Assembly: GCF_000768335.1 (NCBI RefSeq)
Contig: NZ_AVPT01000009.1
Span: forward strand, 40,356 to 104,355
Origin: Lysobacter arseniciresistens ZS79
Lineage (GTDB): Bacteria; Pseudomonadota; Gammaproteobacteria; Xanthomonadales; Xanthomonadaceae
Direction of reading: 5' to 3'
Length of the DNA stretch: 64,000 nucleotides
Positions 19,188-31,616 of the stretch are shown here, in pieces. Position 1 is the first letter of the stretch. Each line of letters starts with the position of its first letter. The notes below the pieces were generated by a model that did not search any database, was not told where the DNA came from, and saw only the letters and a program-made list of their open reading frames with translations. A program made the translations under genes and the position numbers.

Positions 19188-20303
19188 GTGCGGGTGACCC
19201 GGCTCGACCTGCGCAACGTCCGCCGGTTCGACGAGGTGTCGATCCGCCCCGCGTCCGGCCTGAACGTGCTGACCGGTGGCAACGGCGCCGGCAAGAGCAG
19301 TGTGCTCGAAGCGCTGCACCTGATGGCGTACGGGCGAAGCTTCCGCGGGCGGGTGCGCGACGGGCTGGTCCGCAGCGGCGCGCCGGCGCTGGAGGTATTC
19401 GTCGAATGGCGCGAGCCGGTGACGGGTTCGGACGGATCGGTGGTCGGTGGAACGGAACGGACGCGCCGTGCCGGGCTGCGGCACTCGGGCCAGGACTGGG
19501 ACGGCCGGCTCGACGGCCAGTCGATCGCCCAGCTCGGCGACCTGCTGTCGGCGTTGGCGGTTGTGACGTTCGAACCAGGCAGCCACGCGCTGGTCGCGGG
19601 CTCGGCCGATATCCGCCGACGCTACCTCGATTGGGGCCTGTTCCACGTGGAACAGGCCTTTACCCCGGTGTGGCGGCGTTACGCGCGGGCGCTCAGGCAG
19701 CGGAACGCCCTGCTGAAATCGCGTGCCGGTGACGCGCAGCTGGATGCCTGGGACCATGAGCTCGCGCAGGCCGGCGAACTGCTGTCGGGCTATCGCGAGA
19801 CGTTCCTTGCCCGGCTGGAACCGGGGTTCCGCGCCTTGACCGGCGAGCTGGCCCCCGCCCTCGGCGGCACCGCGCTGGAGTACTCGCCCGGCTGGCGCAA
19901 ACACGAACTCCCGCTCGCCGACGCCCTGCTGCTGGCCCGCGACCGCGACCGGCTGGCCGGATTCACCTCGGTCGGGCCGCACCGCGCCGACTGGCGGGTC
20001 GGGTTCGCCTCCCTGCCCGGCCGTGAGGCCCTGTCGCGGGGGCAGACCAAGCTGGTCGCACTGTCGGCCCTGCTCGCGCAGGCCGATCATCTGGCGGCGG
20101 TCCGCGGTTGCTGGCCGGTGGTGGCGCTCGACGATCTCGCCTCGGAGCTGGATCGCGACCACCAGGAGCGCGTGATCGACCGCCTGCTGGCCAGCGGTGC
20201 GCAGGTCTGGGTCACCGGCACCGAACTGCCGCCGGCACTGGCGGCCGGCGACCGCGGCTTCTCCTTGTTCCACGTGGAACACGGCCGGATCGAGCCCCGC
20301 TGA
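19188..20303 (+). CDS. recF: DNA replication/repair protein RecF
   Basis: This 371-residue SMC-like ATPase starts at GTG 19188, giving MRVTRLDLRNVRRFDEVSI. Walker A is GGNGAGKSSVLEA, the signature is in LSRGQTKLVALSALL and Walker B is VVALDDLASELD. RecF loads RecA at single-strand gaps through RecFOR. The order dnaA-dnaN-recF-gyrB is conserved. Two perfect parS palindromes lie inside the coding sequence, at 19639-19654 and 20266-20281. Both are read in the same frame and encode Leu-Phe-His-Val-Glu, so protein and centromere functions share the DNA. Confidence 0.95.
   Translation: MRVTRLDLRNVRRFDEVSIRPASGLNVLTGGNGAGKSSVLEALHLMAYGRSFRGRVRDGLVRSGAPALEVFVEWREPVTGSDGSVVGGTERTRRAGLRHSGQDWDGRLDGQSIAQLGDLLSALAVVTFEPGSHALVAGSADIRRRYLDWGLFHVEQAFTPVWRRYARALRQRNALLKSRAGDAQLDAWDHELAQAGELLSGYRETFLARLEPGFRALTGELAPALGGTALEYSPGWRKHELPLADALLLARDRDRLAGFTSVGPHRADWRVGFASLPGREALSRGQTKLVALSALLAQADHLAAVRGCWPVVALDDLASELDRDHQERVIDRLLASGAQVWVTGTELPPALAAGDRGFSLFHVEHGRIEPR
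19639..19654. promoter_or_regulatory. parS site 2, inside recF
   Basis: Perfect TGTTCCACGTGGAACA. Flanking GGCC on each side extends the palindrome to 24 bp (19635-19658). It lies within the recF coding frame at Leu-Phe-His-Val-Glu-Gln. Confidence 0.9.
20266..20281. promoter_or_regulatory. parS site 3, 3' end of recF
   Basis: Perfect TGTTCCACGTGGAACA 22 bp before the end of recF, encoding Leu-Phe-His-Val-Glu-His. It is the third site within 1.2 kb. Confidence 0.9.
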
Positions 20304-20387
20304 CCCTCGCCGAGCGCCGTCCGGACAGCTGCGCGCCGGGTTCGCCGGGGCCGCGTCGGCTATACTCGGAGGCATCCATTCAAGTGA

Positions 20388-22904
<2,517 letters not shown>

Positions 22905-22996
22905 AGCACCGGGCCGGCGACCACCGCCGCCGGACCTTGACGGCCCATTCATCGAAGCGGGGCTACAAGAACCCTCCACGGAACAGGAACCCCGCC

Positions 22997-23806
22997 ATGA
23001 AACCGTTGCTGCCCGGCCTGGCCGTCGCCATCACCCTCGCCGTCACCGCGTGCGCCACCACCACCTCGCCCACCGGGCGTACCCAGCAGGTCGGCGCGGT
23101 TCCGCAGCAGCAGCTCAACCAGATGGGCGCGCAGGCGTTCGCCGAGTACAAGGCGAAGCTGCCGCAGAGCAACGACGCCGGCCAGACCGCCTACATGCGC
23201 TGCGTGGTGTCGGCGGTGACCCGCCAGCTGCCGTCCAACATGCAGGCCAACTGGGAAAGCGCGCTGTTCGTCAACAAGGAACCCAACGCCTTCGCCCTGC
23301 CCGGCGGCAAGGTCGGCCTGTACACCGGCATCTTCACCGTGGCACGCAACCAGGACCAGCTGGCCGGCGTGGTCGCCCACGAGATCGGCCACGTGGTGTC
23401 GCGCCACCACGACGAGCGCGTCACCCGCCAGCTCGGCGCCCAGGCCGGACTCGGCATCCTCGGCGCGCTGGTCGGCTCGCAGTACGGCTCCGGTGCCGCG
23501 CAGGCCACCCAGCAACTGGGTGGCGCCGCGGTCCAGGCCGCGTTCCTGCTGCCCAACAACCGCCAGCAGGAGTCCGAAGCCGACATCGTCGGCCAGCGGC
23601 TGATGGCACAGGCCGGGTTCGACCCGCGCGAGGCGGTGGACCTGTGGCAGAACATGATCGCCGCCGGCGGCAACCGCGGCCCCGAGTGGCTGTCGACCCA
23701 CCCCGACCCGCAGAACCGCATCGCCGAACTGCGCGCGCGCGCAGCCGACCTGATGCCGGTCTACCAGCAGGCGCGCGCGGCCGGCCGGACGCCGGACTGC
23801 GGTTAG
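22997..23806 (+). CDS. M48 family metallopeptidase lipoprotein
   Basis: This 269-residue envelope protein has a lipoprotein signal (Val-Thr-Ala-Cys near residue 20). The zinc motif [10 protein letters not shown] (HExxH) is followed by a third ligand in the Gln-Glu-Ser-Glu-Ala-Asp segment typical of M48/Oma1-like proteases. A Thr-His-Pro-Asp-Pro segment in the C-terminal part is also characteristic (LoiP/YggG family). Such enzymes degrade misfolded outer-membrane or periplasmic proteins. It lies 92 bp downstream of gyrB with its own GGAAC-type ribosome site and is probably an independent unit. Confidence 0.9.
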   Translation: MKPLLPGLAVAITLAVTACATTTSPTGRTQQVGAVPQQQLNQMGAQAFAEYKAKLPQSNDAGQTAYMRCVVSAVTRQLPSNMQANWESALFVNKEPNAFALPGGKVGLYTGIFTVARNQDQLAGVVAHEIGHVVSRHHDERVTRQLGAQAGLGILGALVGSQYGSGAAQATQQLGGAAVQAAFLLPNNRQQESEADIVGQRLMAQAGFDPREAVDLWQNMIAAGGNRGPEWLSTHPDPQNRIAELRARAADLMPVYQQARAAGRTPDCG

Positions 23807-23924
23807 CACGGTCTGTCGGTTCAGGCAAGGCGGTTACTTCCGGCAATGTGTTTCTGCTAGGTTGGCCTCCCCCTGACTGCCCGATCGCGTCCGCCCCCGG
23901 GAGGCCGCGCACCAAGGTGAACCG

Positions 23925-25142
23925 ATGAACAAGCCGAGCTCCCGCAACCACCTGCTGGTCGCTGCCGTGGCCGCGCTCCTGATGGCGCAGGTTGGCGCCG
24001 CCGCCGCGCAGTCACCGCTGGAGCGCAAGCGCCAGGAGCGTGCCGAAGCCCGCCAGGAACGCGCCGCGAACGCCGGCGACGAGGCGGCGCAACGTTACCC
24101 GGAGGCGACCCGCGAATCGCCCCGGCTGAAGACCACCGGCCGCACCTCCAGCAAGCTGCAGGAGATGATCGACCTGCACGCCGAGGGCAAGGCGGCCGAA
24201 GCCACCGCGATCGCCGACGCCATCCTCGCCGACGCGGACACCAACAACTACGAAAAGGCGCTGGCCGCCCAGACCGCCGCGCAGATCGCCTACGAAGGCG
24301 GTGACATGCCGCGCGCGCTGTCGCTGTTCGAGCAGGTCGTCGCCCTCGACGCGCTCGACAACGACAACCACTACGCGATGATGCTCAACCTCGCCCAGCT
24401 GCAGCAGCAGCAGAAGCGCTACGACGACGCGCTGGCGACCTACGACCGCTTCTTCGCCGAGACCGGCAGCGCCGACCCCGAAGCGAAGATGATGAAGGGC
24501 CAGGTGTTGTTTCTGATGGACCGCCACCCGGAGGCCGCCGCCCTGATGCAGGAGGCGATCGACGCCAGTGAGGCGCCCAAGCCGGAGTGGAAGGCCCTGC
24601 TCATGCAGGTGCATGCCAACAGCGGCAATGCCGGCGAAGCGGTGCGCATGGCCGAGCAGGTCGCCGCGGCCAAGCCCGACGACCGCCGTGCCCAGCTCAA
24701 CCTCGCCGCCGTGTACCAGCAGGCCGGCATGCAGGACAAGGCGCTGGCGGTGCTGGAGAAGCTGCGCAGCGGCGGCCGGCTGAGCGAGGCGATCGAGTAC
24801 CAGCAGCTCTACACCAGCTACATCAACATGGAAGGTAAAGAAGCTGAGGCGATCGCCGTTATCAACGAGGGCATCGCCAAGGGCATCCTGTCGGAGGACT
24901 TCAACACCAGCGTCGCACTGGCGCAGGCGTACTACTTCTCCGGCCAGATCGAGCCGGCGGTCGCGGCCTACCGCAAGGCGGCCCCGCTGGACAAGGACGG
25001 CAGCACCTACCTCAACCTCGCCAAGGTCCTCCTCAACGAGGGACGTGACGCGGAGGCGGCCGCCGCGGCCCGGAGTTCCCTCGAAAAGGGCATCCCGGAC
25101 CCGTCCGACGCCAACTCGATCATCAAGGCCGCCAGCGACTAA
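23925..25142 (+). CDS. Secreted tetratricopeptide-repeat protein
   Basis: The 405-residue product has a signal peptide (about residues 1-29, cleaved after Ala-Ala-Ala-Ala-Gln). A short basic, helical segment rich in Arg/Glu/Ala (30-60) is followed by TPR repeats from about residue 75 to the end, for example EAEAIAVINEGIAKGI and AVAAYRKAAPLDKDGSTYLN. AAGGTGAAC precedes the ATG. It immediately precedes the tonB-exbB-exbD-exbD operon on the same strand. This arrangement recurs near TonB operons, so it may be a periplasmic adaptor for TonB-dependent uptake, though a separate promoter lies before tonB. No enzymatic domain is evident. Confidence 0.85.
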   Translation: MNKPSSRNHLLVAAVAALLMAQVGAAAAQSPLERKRQERAEARQERAANAGDEAAQRYPEATRESPRLKTTGRTSSKLQEMIDLHAEGKAAEATAIADAILADADTNNYEKALAAQTAAQIAYEGGDMPRALSLFEQVVALDALDNDNHYAMMLNLAQLQQQQKRYDDALATYDRFFAETGSADPEAKMMKGQVLFLMDRHPEAAALMQEAIDASEAPKPEWKALLMQVHANSGNAGEAVRMAEQVAAAKPDDRRAQLNLAAVYQQAGMQDKALAVLEKLRSGGRLSEAIEYQQLYTSYINMEGKEAEAIAVINEGIAKGILSEDFNTSVALAQAYYFSGQIEPAVAAYRKAAPLDKDGSTYLNLAKVLLNEGRDAEAAAAARSSLEKGIPDPSDANSIIKAASD

Positions 25143-25171
25143 CCGGCATCACGAAAACATCAAAATCTGCT

Positions 25172-25200
25172 TGGAACCACCCGCAGAGTTTGGTATATCC
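25172..25200 (+). promoter_or_regulatory. Sigma70-type promoter of the tonB operon
   Basis: TTGGAA (25172-25177), a 17-bp spacer and TATATC (25195-25200) form a good sigma70-like promoter in an otherwise GC-rich stretch, about 90 bp upstream of the tonB ATG. Confidence 0.6.
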
Positions 25201-25290
25201 TAGGAGGTTCCCGTGGCGTGAAAGCCACAGGGAGCCCGACCTCCCGCGGCGCCTGCCAGCGCCCGGCTTTCCTCCCCGAGCTGACGGCGC

Positions 25291-25959
<669 letters not shown>

Positions 25960-26050
25960 TCCGGGTGGCCCGCCCGGGCCGCCCCCTCCGGTCGAGTCCA
26001 GTTGCTGTAACTCGTAGTCCCTTCTTCCACGACATCTAAAGGTAAGCGTC

Positions 26051-26803
26051 ATGCTTCAGGAAACCACCACCGCTGCTGCTGCCGGAGGCAACAACGCCGA
26101 AGCGTTCCAGCAGATGAGCTTCTCCCACATGGTCCAGAACTTCGACACCGTCGCCTGGATCGTGTTCCTCACCCTGCTGATCTTCTCGGTCCTGTCGGTC
26201 TACTGGATCGTGGTCAACCTGATCAAGAACATGCGCCTGCGCGGCAGTTCCGACCGCGTCATCAGCACCTTCTGGGAAACCACCAACGCGCAGGACTCGA
26301 TCCGCTACATGGAAGAGCAGAAGCGCAGCGAGCCGTTCTCCAAGATCGCGCTTGACGCCGCCCAGGCCGCCGCCCACCACCAGCGCCACGAGGGCTCGCG
26401 CCTGGTCGAGTCGCTGAACCGCTCCGAGTTCGTCGACCGCGCCCTGCGCCAGGCCGTCACCCGCGAGTCGATGAAGCTCGAGTCGGGCCTGACCCTGCTC
26501 GCCACCGTCGGCGCGACCGCGCCGTTCGTCGGCCTGCTCGGTACCGTGTGGGGCATCTACCACGCCCTGATCCGCATCGGCATCAGCGGCAACGCGTCGA
26601 TCGACGCGGTCGCCGGCCCGGTCGGCGAGGCGCTGATCATGACCGCGATCGGCCTGTTCGTCGCGATCCCGGCGGTGCTGGCGTACAACTTCTTCACCCG
26701 CATGAACCGGGTGACCAACAGCAAGTTCGACACCTTCGCCCACGACCTGCACGACTTCTTCGCCACCGGTTCGCGCGTCGGCGAACTGTCCGCCAAGCGC
26801 TGA
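26051..26803 (+). CDS. exbB: TonB-system energizer ExbB (MotA/TolQ/ExbB proton channel family)
   Basis: The 250-residue protein has three membrane segments: about residues 38-58, and two after residue 150 (LESGLTLLATVGATAPFVGL then VGEALIMTAIGLFVAIPAVL). The channel motifs Gly-Ala-Thr-Ala-Pro-Phe-Val-Gly-Leu-Leu-Gly-Thr-Val-Trp-Gly and Glu-Ala-Leu-x-x-Thr-Ala-x-Gly-Leu are intact. It forms the pentameric channel around ExbD and energises TonB. AAGGTAAG precedes the ATG. It lies between tonB and two exbD genes. Confidence 0.95.
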   Translation: MLQETTTAAAAGGNNAEAFQQMSFSHMVQNFDTVAWIVFLTLLIFSVLSVYWIVVNLIKNMRLRGSSDRVISTFWETTNAQDSIRYMEEQKRSEPFSKIALDAAQAAAHHQRHEGSRLVESLNRSEFVDRALRQAVTRESMKLESGLTLLATVGATAPFVGLLGTVWGIYHALIRIGISGNASIDAVAGPVGEALIMTAIGLFVAIPAVLAYNFFTRMNRVTNSKFDTFAHDLHDFFATGSRVGELSAKR

Positions 26804-26836
26804 GCACGGTCGCAACCAGGTTAGTTGGAGTTCGAT

Positions 26837-27262
26837 ATGGCCTTCAGTTCAGGCAACGATAGCGGCGGCCCGATGGCCGAAATCAACGTCACGCCGCTGG
26901 TCGACGTGATGCTGGTGCTGCTGATCATCTTCATGATCACCGCGCCGTTGATGTCGCACAAAGTGCAGGTCGAGTTGCCGGAGGCCGACGTCGCCAACAT
27001 CGAACAACTCGCCCCCGAGGTGCCGCCGATCACGCTGGCGGTCACCCAGGACGGCAAGCTGTTCTGGAACGACGAGCCGGTCACCGAGGCGCTGCTGGAA
27101 AGCCGCCTCTCGGTCGAGGCGCAGAAGACCCCGCAGCCGCAGATCAACGTCCGCGGCGACAAGACCACCAAGTACCGCATCATCAAGGACGTGGTCGAGG
27201 TTGCCCAGCAGCAGGGCATGCGCAAGGTCGGCTTCGTCGCGATCAAGGATCGCTCCAACTAA
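26837..27262 (+). CDS. exbD: Biopolymer transporter ExbD, first copy
   Basis: The 141-residue protein starts MAFSSGNDSGGPMAEINVTP. Its single membrane helix carries the essential Asp in [14 protein letters not shown]. The periplasmic ExbD/TolR domain completes the protein. ATG 26837 has GGAG upstream; an in-frame TTG at 26825 is unlikely. It dimerises inside the ExbB pentamer and uses the proton gradient to drive TonB. A second exbD follows 15 bp downstream, as in Xanthomonas tonB-exbB-exbD1-exbD2. Confidence 0.94.
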   Translation: MAFSSGNDSGGPMAEINVTPLVDVMLVLLIIFMITAPLMSHKVQVELPEADVANIEQLAPEVPPITLAVTQDGKLFWNDEPVTEALLESRLSVEAQKTPQPQINVRGDKTTKYRIIKDVVEVAQQQGMRKVGFVAIKDRSN

Positions 27263-27277
27263 CCCCGGAGACAGAAC

Positions 27278-27688
27278 ATGGCTTTCAGTTCCAACTCCAG
27301 CGGCGGCGCGATGGCCGACATCAACGTGACCCCGCTGGTCGACGTGATGCTGGTGCTGCTGATCATCTTCATGGTGACCGCGCCGATCGCGTCGTACCCG
27401 ATCGAGGTCAACCTGCCGCAGCGTTCGACCCAGCCGCCGCCGCCGACCGATCCGCCGCCGCCGGTGAAGCTGCGGATCGACGCGTCGGGCCAGGTGTTCT
27501 GGAACAACTCGCCGTACCCGCTGTCCGCGATCGCGGGCATGATGCGCGAGACCGTCCAGCGCGACCCGACCAACCAGCCGCAGCTGGAGATCGACGTCAA
27601 CCCGGATGCCGATTACGGCATCCTCGCCAAGGTCCTCGCACACGCGAAGACCGCCGACATGAAGAAGATCGGCTTCGTCCAGAACTGA
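27278..27688 (+). CDS. exbD2: Biopolymer transporter ExbD, second copy
   Basis: The 136-residue paralogue of the upstream ExbD starts [20 protein letters not shown] and keeps the membrane Asp (Leu-Val-Asp-Val-Met). Its periplasmic part contains a Pro-rich segment ([11 protein letters not shown]) absent from the first copy, so the two are specialised rather than recently duplicated. GGAG lies ahead of the ATG. In Xanthomonas campestris ExbD2 is not needed for ferric iron uptake but is needed for plant-associated functions; whether that applies here is unknown. A strong terminator follows. Confidence 0.93.
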   Translation: MAFSSNSSGGAMADINVTPLVDVMLVLLIIFMVTAPIASYPIEVNLPQRSTQPPPPTDPPPPVKLRIDASGQVFWNNSPYPLSAIAGMMRETVQRDPTNQPQLEIDVNPDADYGILAKVLAHAKTADMKKIGFVQN

Positions 27689-27732
27689 GGCGACACGCAA
27701 CACCGTTACACAGTCGCTTACTGTCGTATTGG

Positions 27733-27760
27733 AAACGCCGCCTCCGGGCGGCGTTTTTTT
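27733..27760 (+). terminator. Rho-independent terminator of the tonB operon
   Basis: ACGCCGCC-TCCG-GGCGGCGT forms an 8-bp GC stem with a tetraloop, followed by a run of T residues ending at 27760. It lies 45 bp after the second exbD. Confidence 0.92.
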
Positions 27761-27807
27761 GTGCGCGGAGCCGGCGGGAGGCCGGGGAGGTGCCGGGGAC
27801 GCCGGCG

Positions 27808-28572
27808 TCAGTGCCGCTGCAGGATCGACAGGTAGCCGCGCACGGTGCGGTCGAGGCCGTCGTACAACGCCTCGGCGATCAGCGCGTGGCCGATCGAAAC
27901 TTCCAGCACGCCCGGCACCGCCGCCAGGAACGCGGCCAGGTTGGCCTGGCTGAGGTCGTGGCCGGCATTGACGCCCAGACCCGCGGCCTGCGCGCGCCGC
28001 GCGACCTCGGCGAAGCGCGCGAGCATCGGCCCGGCCGTGCCCGCCGCCATCGCCTCGGCGAACGGCCCGGTGTACAGCTCGACCCGGTCGGCGCCGGTGT
28101 TGCCTGCGTGGCCGATCTGCGCCGCGGCGTCCTCGTCGTGGGCATCGGTGAACAGGCTCACGCGGCAGCCGAGCCGCTGCAGCTGCTCGACCAGCGGTCG
28201 CAGGCGGGCGCCGTCACGGGCGAAGTCGAAGCCGTGGTCGGACGTCAGCTGGCCATCGCCGTCGGGGACCAGCGTGGCCTGCGCCGGCCGTGCCTGTTCG
28301 CACAGCGCGAGGAAGCCGGGATAGCCGGGGCGGGGCGGGGCGAACGGGTTGCCTTCGAGATTGAACTCGACGCCGCGCGCGCGGGTCAGCCCGGCCAGCG
28401 CCAGCACGTCGGCGGCCTTGATGTGGCGGGCATCCGGACGCGGATGGACGGTGATCCCGTGGGCGCCGGCATCGAGGCAGGCGGTGGCGGCACGGACCAC
28501 GTCGGGTTCGGCGCCGCCGCGCGAGTTGCGCAGCACGGCGATCTTGTTGACGTTGACGCTGAGGACGGTCAT
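27808..28572 (-). CDS. pdxJ: Pyridoxine 5'-phosphate synthase
   Basis: The 254-residue TIM-barrel protein starts [20 protein letters not shown]. It carries the PdxJ motifs [14 protein letters not shown] (catalytic His), VEFNLEGNP (Glu) and [11 protein letters not shown] (His). It condenses 1-deoxy-D-xylulose 5-phosphate with 3-amino-2-oxopropyl phosphate in vitamin B6 synthesis. ATG 28572 is chosen because the family begins here; a TTG two codons upstream is possible. It is convergent with the exbD2 unit across the terminator at 27733-27760. Confidence 0.95.
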   Translation of the reverse strand: MTVLSVNVNKIAVLRNSRGGAEPDVVRAATACLDAGAHGITVHPRPDARHIKAADVLALAGLTRARGVEFNLEGNPFAPPRPGYPGFLALCEQARPAQATLVPDGDGQLTSDHGFDFARDGARLRPLVEQLQRLGCRVSLFTDAHDEDAAAQIGHAGNTGADRVELYTGPFAEAMAAGTAGPMLARFAEVARRAQAAGLGVNAGHDLSQANLAAFLAAVPGVLEVSIGHALIAEALYDGLDRTVRGYLSILQRH

Positions 28573-28650
28573 CGGCAAAGCCTAGCGCGCCCGCGGCCGA
28601 CCGCAAGGCCGTGACGCGTCGCCGCGGCGACGCGCGAAACCGGAAGAGCC

Positions 28651-28926
28651 TCAGTGGCCGGTATCGACCCCGGCTTCACCGCCGGCACGCGCTGCTGCGA
28701 GCCGGCGAGCCTCGGCCTGCTCGCGCATGCGCTGCAGTTCCTGCGGATCGACCATCATCGCCATGTTGCCGCTGGCGCCGTCGATCCGGCGGGCGAGCAG
28801 TTGCATGACCGCGGCCAGCGACAGCACCAGCGCGGCGAGCAGGCACACCACCAGCAGCGCCACCGAGGTGGTGGTGAAGGCGCCGGCGAGGGCGCCGAGG
28901 GCGAGGGCGAACAGCAACCAGGGCAT
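28651..28926 (-). CDS. Small membrane protein of unknown function
   Basis: The 91-residue product from ATG 28926 has two adjoining hydrophobic helices (MPWLLFALALGALAGAF and SVALLVVCLLAALVLSLAAV). A cytoplasmic, Met- and charge-rich tail ends in Gly-His. The tail (Asp-Pro-Gln-Glu-Leu-Gln-Arg-Met-Arg-Glu-Gln-Ala-Glu-Ala-Arg) should form an amphipathic helix. No family was recognised. It is isolated between pdxJ and the cardiolipin synthase gene, all on the minus strand. Confidence 0.65.
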   Translation of the reverse strand: MPWLLFALALGALAGAFTTTSVALLVVCLLAALVLSLAAVMQLLARRIDGASGNMAMMVDPQELQRMREQAEARRLAAARAGGEAGVDTGH

Positions 28927-29020
28927 CGCGCGGGCTTCCGTTGGAGGCACCGCGAGTGTAGCGAGGGCGGGGGCCGCCGCCGCTGCCGGCCGCACCGGTG
29001 AAGCGGCCGCCGGTCGGCGC

Positions 29021-30457
29021 CTACAGCAGCGGCGACACCAGCCGCGCCAGCGCCTCGGGCACCCGGCTGCGCCACAGCGGCCGGTCGCGGTCGTCGCGCA
29101 CCCGCACGCAGCGGCCGCACTCGGCCTCGATCAGCGCGGCGAGGCGGTCGTGCAGGCCGCCATCTCGGAACAGCACCGACACCTCGAAGTTGAGCCGGAA
29201 ACTGCGATGGTCGAAGTTGGCGCTGCCGACGATCGCCAGGTCGTCGTCGCACAGCAGCGCCTTGGTGTGCAGCAGGCGCGGCCCGTACTCGTAGATGCGC
29301 ACGCCGGCCGACAGCAGCTCGTCGAAGTACGAGCGCGCCGCGTAGGTGACCAGCCGGCTGTCGCTCATCTTCGGCACCAGCAGGCGCACGTCGAGGCCGC
29401 CCAGCGCGGCCGAGGTCAGCGACATCATCGCCGCCTCGCCGGGGACGAAGTAGGGCGTCACCAGCCAGACCCGCTCGCGCGCGGCGTGGATCGCGCCGAC
29501 GTGCAGCCGGTGGATCGTCTCCAGCGGCGAGTCCGGACCGGACACCAGCACCTGCGCCACCACCGGCCCGGGCCGCGGCGGCGGCACCGGCAGCCGCAGC
29601 GGCGGGCGGCCGGTCGCGTAGGCCCAGTCCTCGATGAAGACCAGCTGCAGCGAGCGCACCACGTCGCCTTCCAGGCACAGGTGCAGGTCGCGGTAGGCGT
29701 CTTCGCTCAGCCGCTCGTCCTGTTCGTCGGTGATGTTGATGCCGCCGGTGAAGCAGGTCTGGCCGTCGATCACCACGATCTTGCGGTGGGTGCGCAGGTT
29801 GAGCCACGGCCGCTTCCAGAACCAGCGCAGCTTCAGCGGATGGAACCAGGCGACTTCGCCACCGGCGTCGACCAGCGGTTGCAAAAAGCGTCGCGACACC
29901 CGCTTGGAGCCGACCGCGTCGAGCAGCAGCCGCACCGCGACGCCGGCCCGGGCCCGCTCGACCAGCGCGTCGCGCAGTGCGGTGCCGGTGCGGTCGGGCT
30001 CGTAGATGTAGTACTCGAGATGGACGTGCTCGCGCGCCTCGGCGATCGCGGCCAGCAGGGCGTCGTACTTGGCGGCGCCGTCGACCAGCAGGGTTGCGCG
30101 GACGGCGGTGGTCGGCGGCAGCCCGGTGCAGCCCTGGGCGAGGCGGGCGAGTTCAAGCGCCTCCGGTGTCGGGTCGCTGCCGGGCGGCGCGGGCGGCAGG
30201 TCGGCGCGGGAACGGATGCGGCGCAGGCGCTGGCGGTGGATCCGCTGCGGGCCGAACACGTAGTAGACCAGGAACCCGACATAGGGCAGCGCGGCGAGGC
30301 TGATCAGCCAGCTCAGCGTCGCCGCCGGCTCGCGCTTCTGCAGCACGATCCACAGCCCGAGCCAGACCACGTAGACCGCCCAGCCGGCGACGAGCACCCA
30401 GGCCAGGCCGTCGTACGTCACCAGCTCGCGCCACAGCTGCTGCAACCCTTCCGTCAT
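29021..30457 (-). CDS. cls: Cardiolipin synthase
   Basis: The 478-residue protein has two N-terminal membrane helices (LAWVLVAGWAVYVVWLGLWI and PAATLSWLISLAALPYVGFL) and a phospholipase-D-type catalytic region. Two HxK(x)4D motifs are present, His-Arg-Lys-Ile-Val-Val-Ile-Asp and His-Thr-Lys-Ala-Leu-Leu-Cys-Asp. It makes cardiolipin from two phosphatidylglycerols at the inner membrane. ATG 30457 with AGGGG upstream gives the standard ~480-residue length; the frame is open for another 99 codons but these are Arg/Pro-rich shadow. The gene is divergent from the radical SAM gene. Confidence 0.93.
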   Translation of the reverse strand: MTEGLQQLWRELVTYDGLAWVLVAGWAVYVVWLGLWIVLQKREPAATLSWLISLAALPYVGFLVYYVFGPQRIHRQRLRRIRSRADLPPAPPGSDPTPEALELARLAQGCTGLPPTTAVRATLLVDGAAKYDALLAAIAEAREHVHLEYYIYEPDRTGTALRDALVERARAGVAVRLLLDAVGSKRVSRRFLQPLVDAGGEVAWFHPLKLRWFWKRPWLNLRTHRKIVVIDGQTCFTGGINITDEQDERLSEDAYRDLHLCLEGDVVRSLQLVFIEDWAYATGRPPLRLPVPPPRPGPVVAQVLVSGPDSPLETIHRLHVGAIHAARERVWLVTPYFVPGEAAMMSLTSAALGGLDVRLLVPKMSDSRLVTYAARSYFDELLSAGVRIYEYGPRLLHTKALLCDDDLAIVGSANFDHRSFRLNFEVSVLFRDGGLHDRLAALIEAECGRCVRVRDDRDRPLWRSRVPEALARLVSPLL

Positions 30458-30524
30458 CCAGCACCCCTGAACGATTAAGCCGGTGTCGCTTGCGATGCGA
30501 CCGCGCCCGCCTAGGCTAAGCGGC

Positions 30525-31613
30525 ATGGAAGACGCCCGCAAAGCCCGCGCGCCGTTGAAGGGCCGCGGCGCCGCCTCGCATGTCACCGGCCGCTTCGCGG
30601 TCACCCGCGCCGAGGGCGCGGATGACGGCTGGGGCTCGGTGTACGAGGACCTCGCCGGGGCGCCGCGGCTGAAGACCGAGGTCACCGAGGAACGCGCGCG
30701 CAGCGTGGTGACCCGCAACGACTCGCCCGACGTCGGTTTCAGCCAGTCGGTCAACCCGTACCGCGGCTGCGAACACGGCTGCGTGTACTGCTTCGCGCGG
30801 CCGTCGCACGCCTACCTCGACCTCTCGCCGGGGCTGGATTTCGAGACCCGGCTGTACGCCAAGACCAACGCCGCCGAGCGCCTGCGCCACGAGCTCGCCA
30901 GGCCCGGCTACGTGCCGGCGCCGATCGCGCTGGGCATCAACACCGATGCCTACCAGCCGATCGAGCGGCGCTACCGCGTCACCCGCGAGGTGCTTGAGGT
31001 GCTGGCCGAGTGCCGGCACCCGGTCAGCTTCGTCACCAAGGGCGCGATGATCGAGCGCGACCTCGACCTGCTGGCGGCGATGGCGCGCGAGCGGCTGGTG
31101 ACGGTGTACTTCTCGATCACCACGCTCGACAACCGGCTGGCGTCGCGGATGGAACCGCGCGCGTCGGCGCCGCACGCCAAGCTGCGCGCGATGCGGGCGC
31201 TGGCCGACGCCGGGGTGCCGGTCGGGGTGATGGTCGCGCCGGTGGTGCCGATGATCACCGACCACGAGATCGAGCACATCCTCCAGGCTGCCCACGAACA
31301 CGGCGCCCGCGCCGCCGGCTACGTGTTGCTGCGGCTGCCGCACGAGCTCAAGCAGGTCTGGCGCGAATGGCTGGAGTTGCACTACCCCGAGCGCGCCGCG
31401 CACGTGATGAGCCTGGTCCGGCAGATGCGTGGCGCCAAGGACTACGACAGCGGCTTCGGCACCCGGATGCGCGGCGAGGGGCCGTTCGCGCAGCTGATCA
31501 ACCAGCGCTTCGCGAAGGCGCACCGGCGGCTGGGTTACGGCCGGCTGCCGCCGCTGGACGGCTCGAAGTTCGTCGCGCCGCGCAAGCCCTCGCCGCAGGG
31601 CGAGCTGTTCTAG
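30525..31613 (+). CDS. PA0069 family radical SAM protein
   Basis: The 362-residue protein has the radical SAM cluster motif CEHGCVYC within NPYRGCEHGCVYCFARPSHAYLD and a TIM-barrel core (ALGINTDAYQPIE, FVTKG, FSITTLDNRLASRMEPR). It belongs to the group related to spore-photoproduct-lyase-like radical SAM proteins (PA0069 of Pseudomonas aeruginosa); the reaction is unknown. ATG 30525 gives the expected start. It is divergent from cardiolipin synthase and convergent with the transporter gene, 3 bp apart at their stops. Confidence 0.88.
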   Translation: MEDARKARAPLKGRGAASHVTGRFAVTRAEGADDGWGSVYEDLAGAPRLKTEVTEERARSVVTRNDSPDVGFSQSVNPYRGCEHGCVYCFARPSHAYLDLSPGLDFETRLYAKTNAAERLRHELARPGYVPAPIALGINTDAYQPIERRYRVTREVLEVLAECRHPVSFVTKGAMIERDLDLLAAMARERLVTVYFSITTLDNRLASRMEPRASAPHAKLRAMRALADAGVPVGVMVAPVVPMITDHEIEHILQAAHEHGARAAGYVLLRLPHELKQVWREWLELHYPERAAHVMSLVRQMRGAKDYDSGFGTRMRGEGPFAQLINQRFAKAHRRLGYGRLPPLDGSKFVAPRKPSPQGELF

Positions 31614-31616
31614 CGG

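Noticed and set aside
20338..20366. TATACT hexamer upstream of gyrB as a promoter
   Set aside because: The -10 is reasonable, but no -35 hexamer stands at the correct spacing, so it is too weak to list as a feature.
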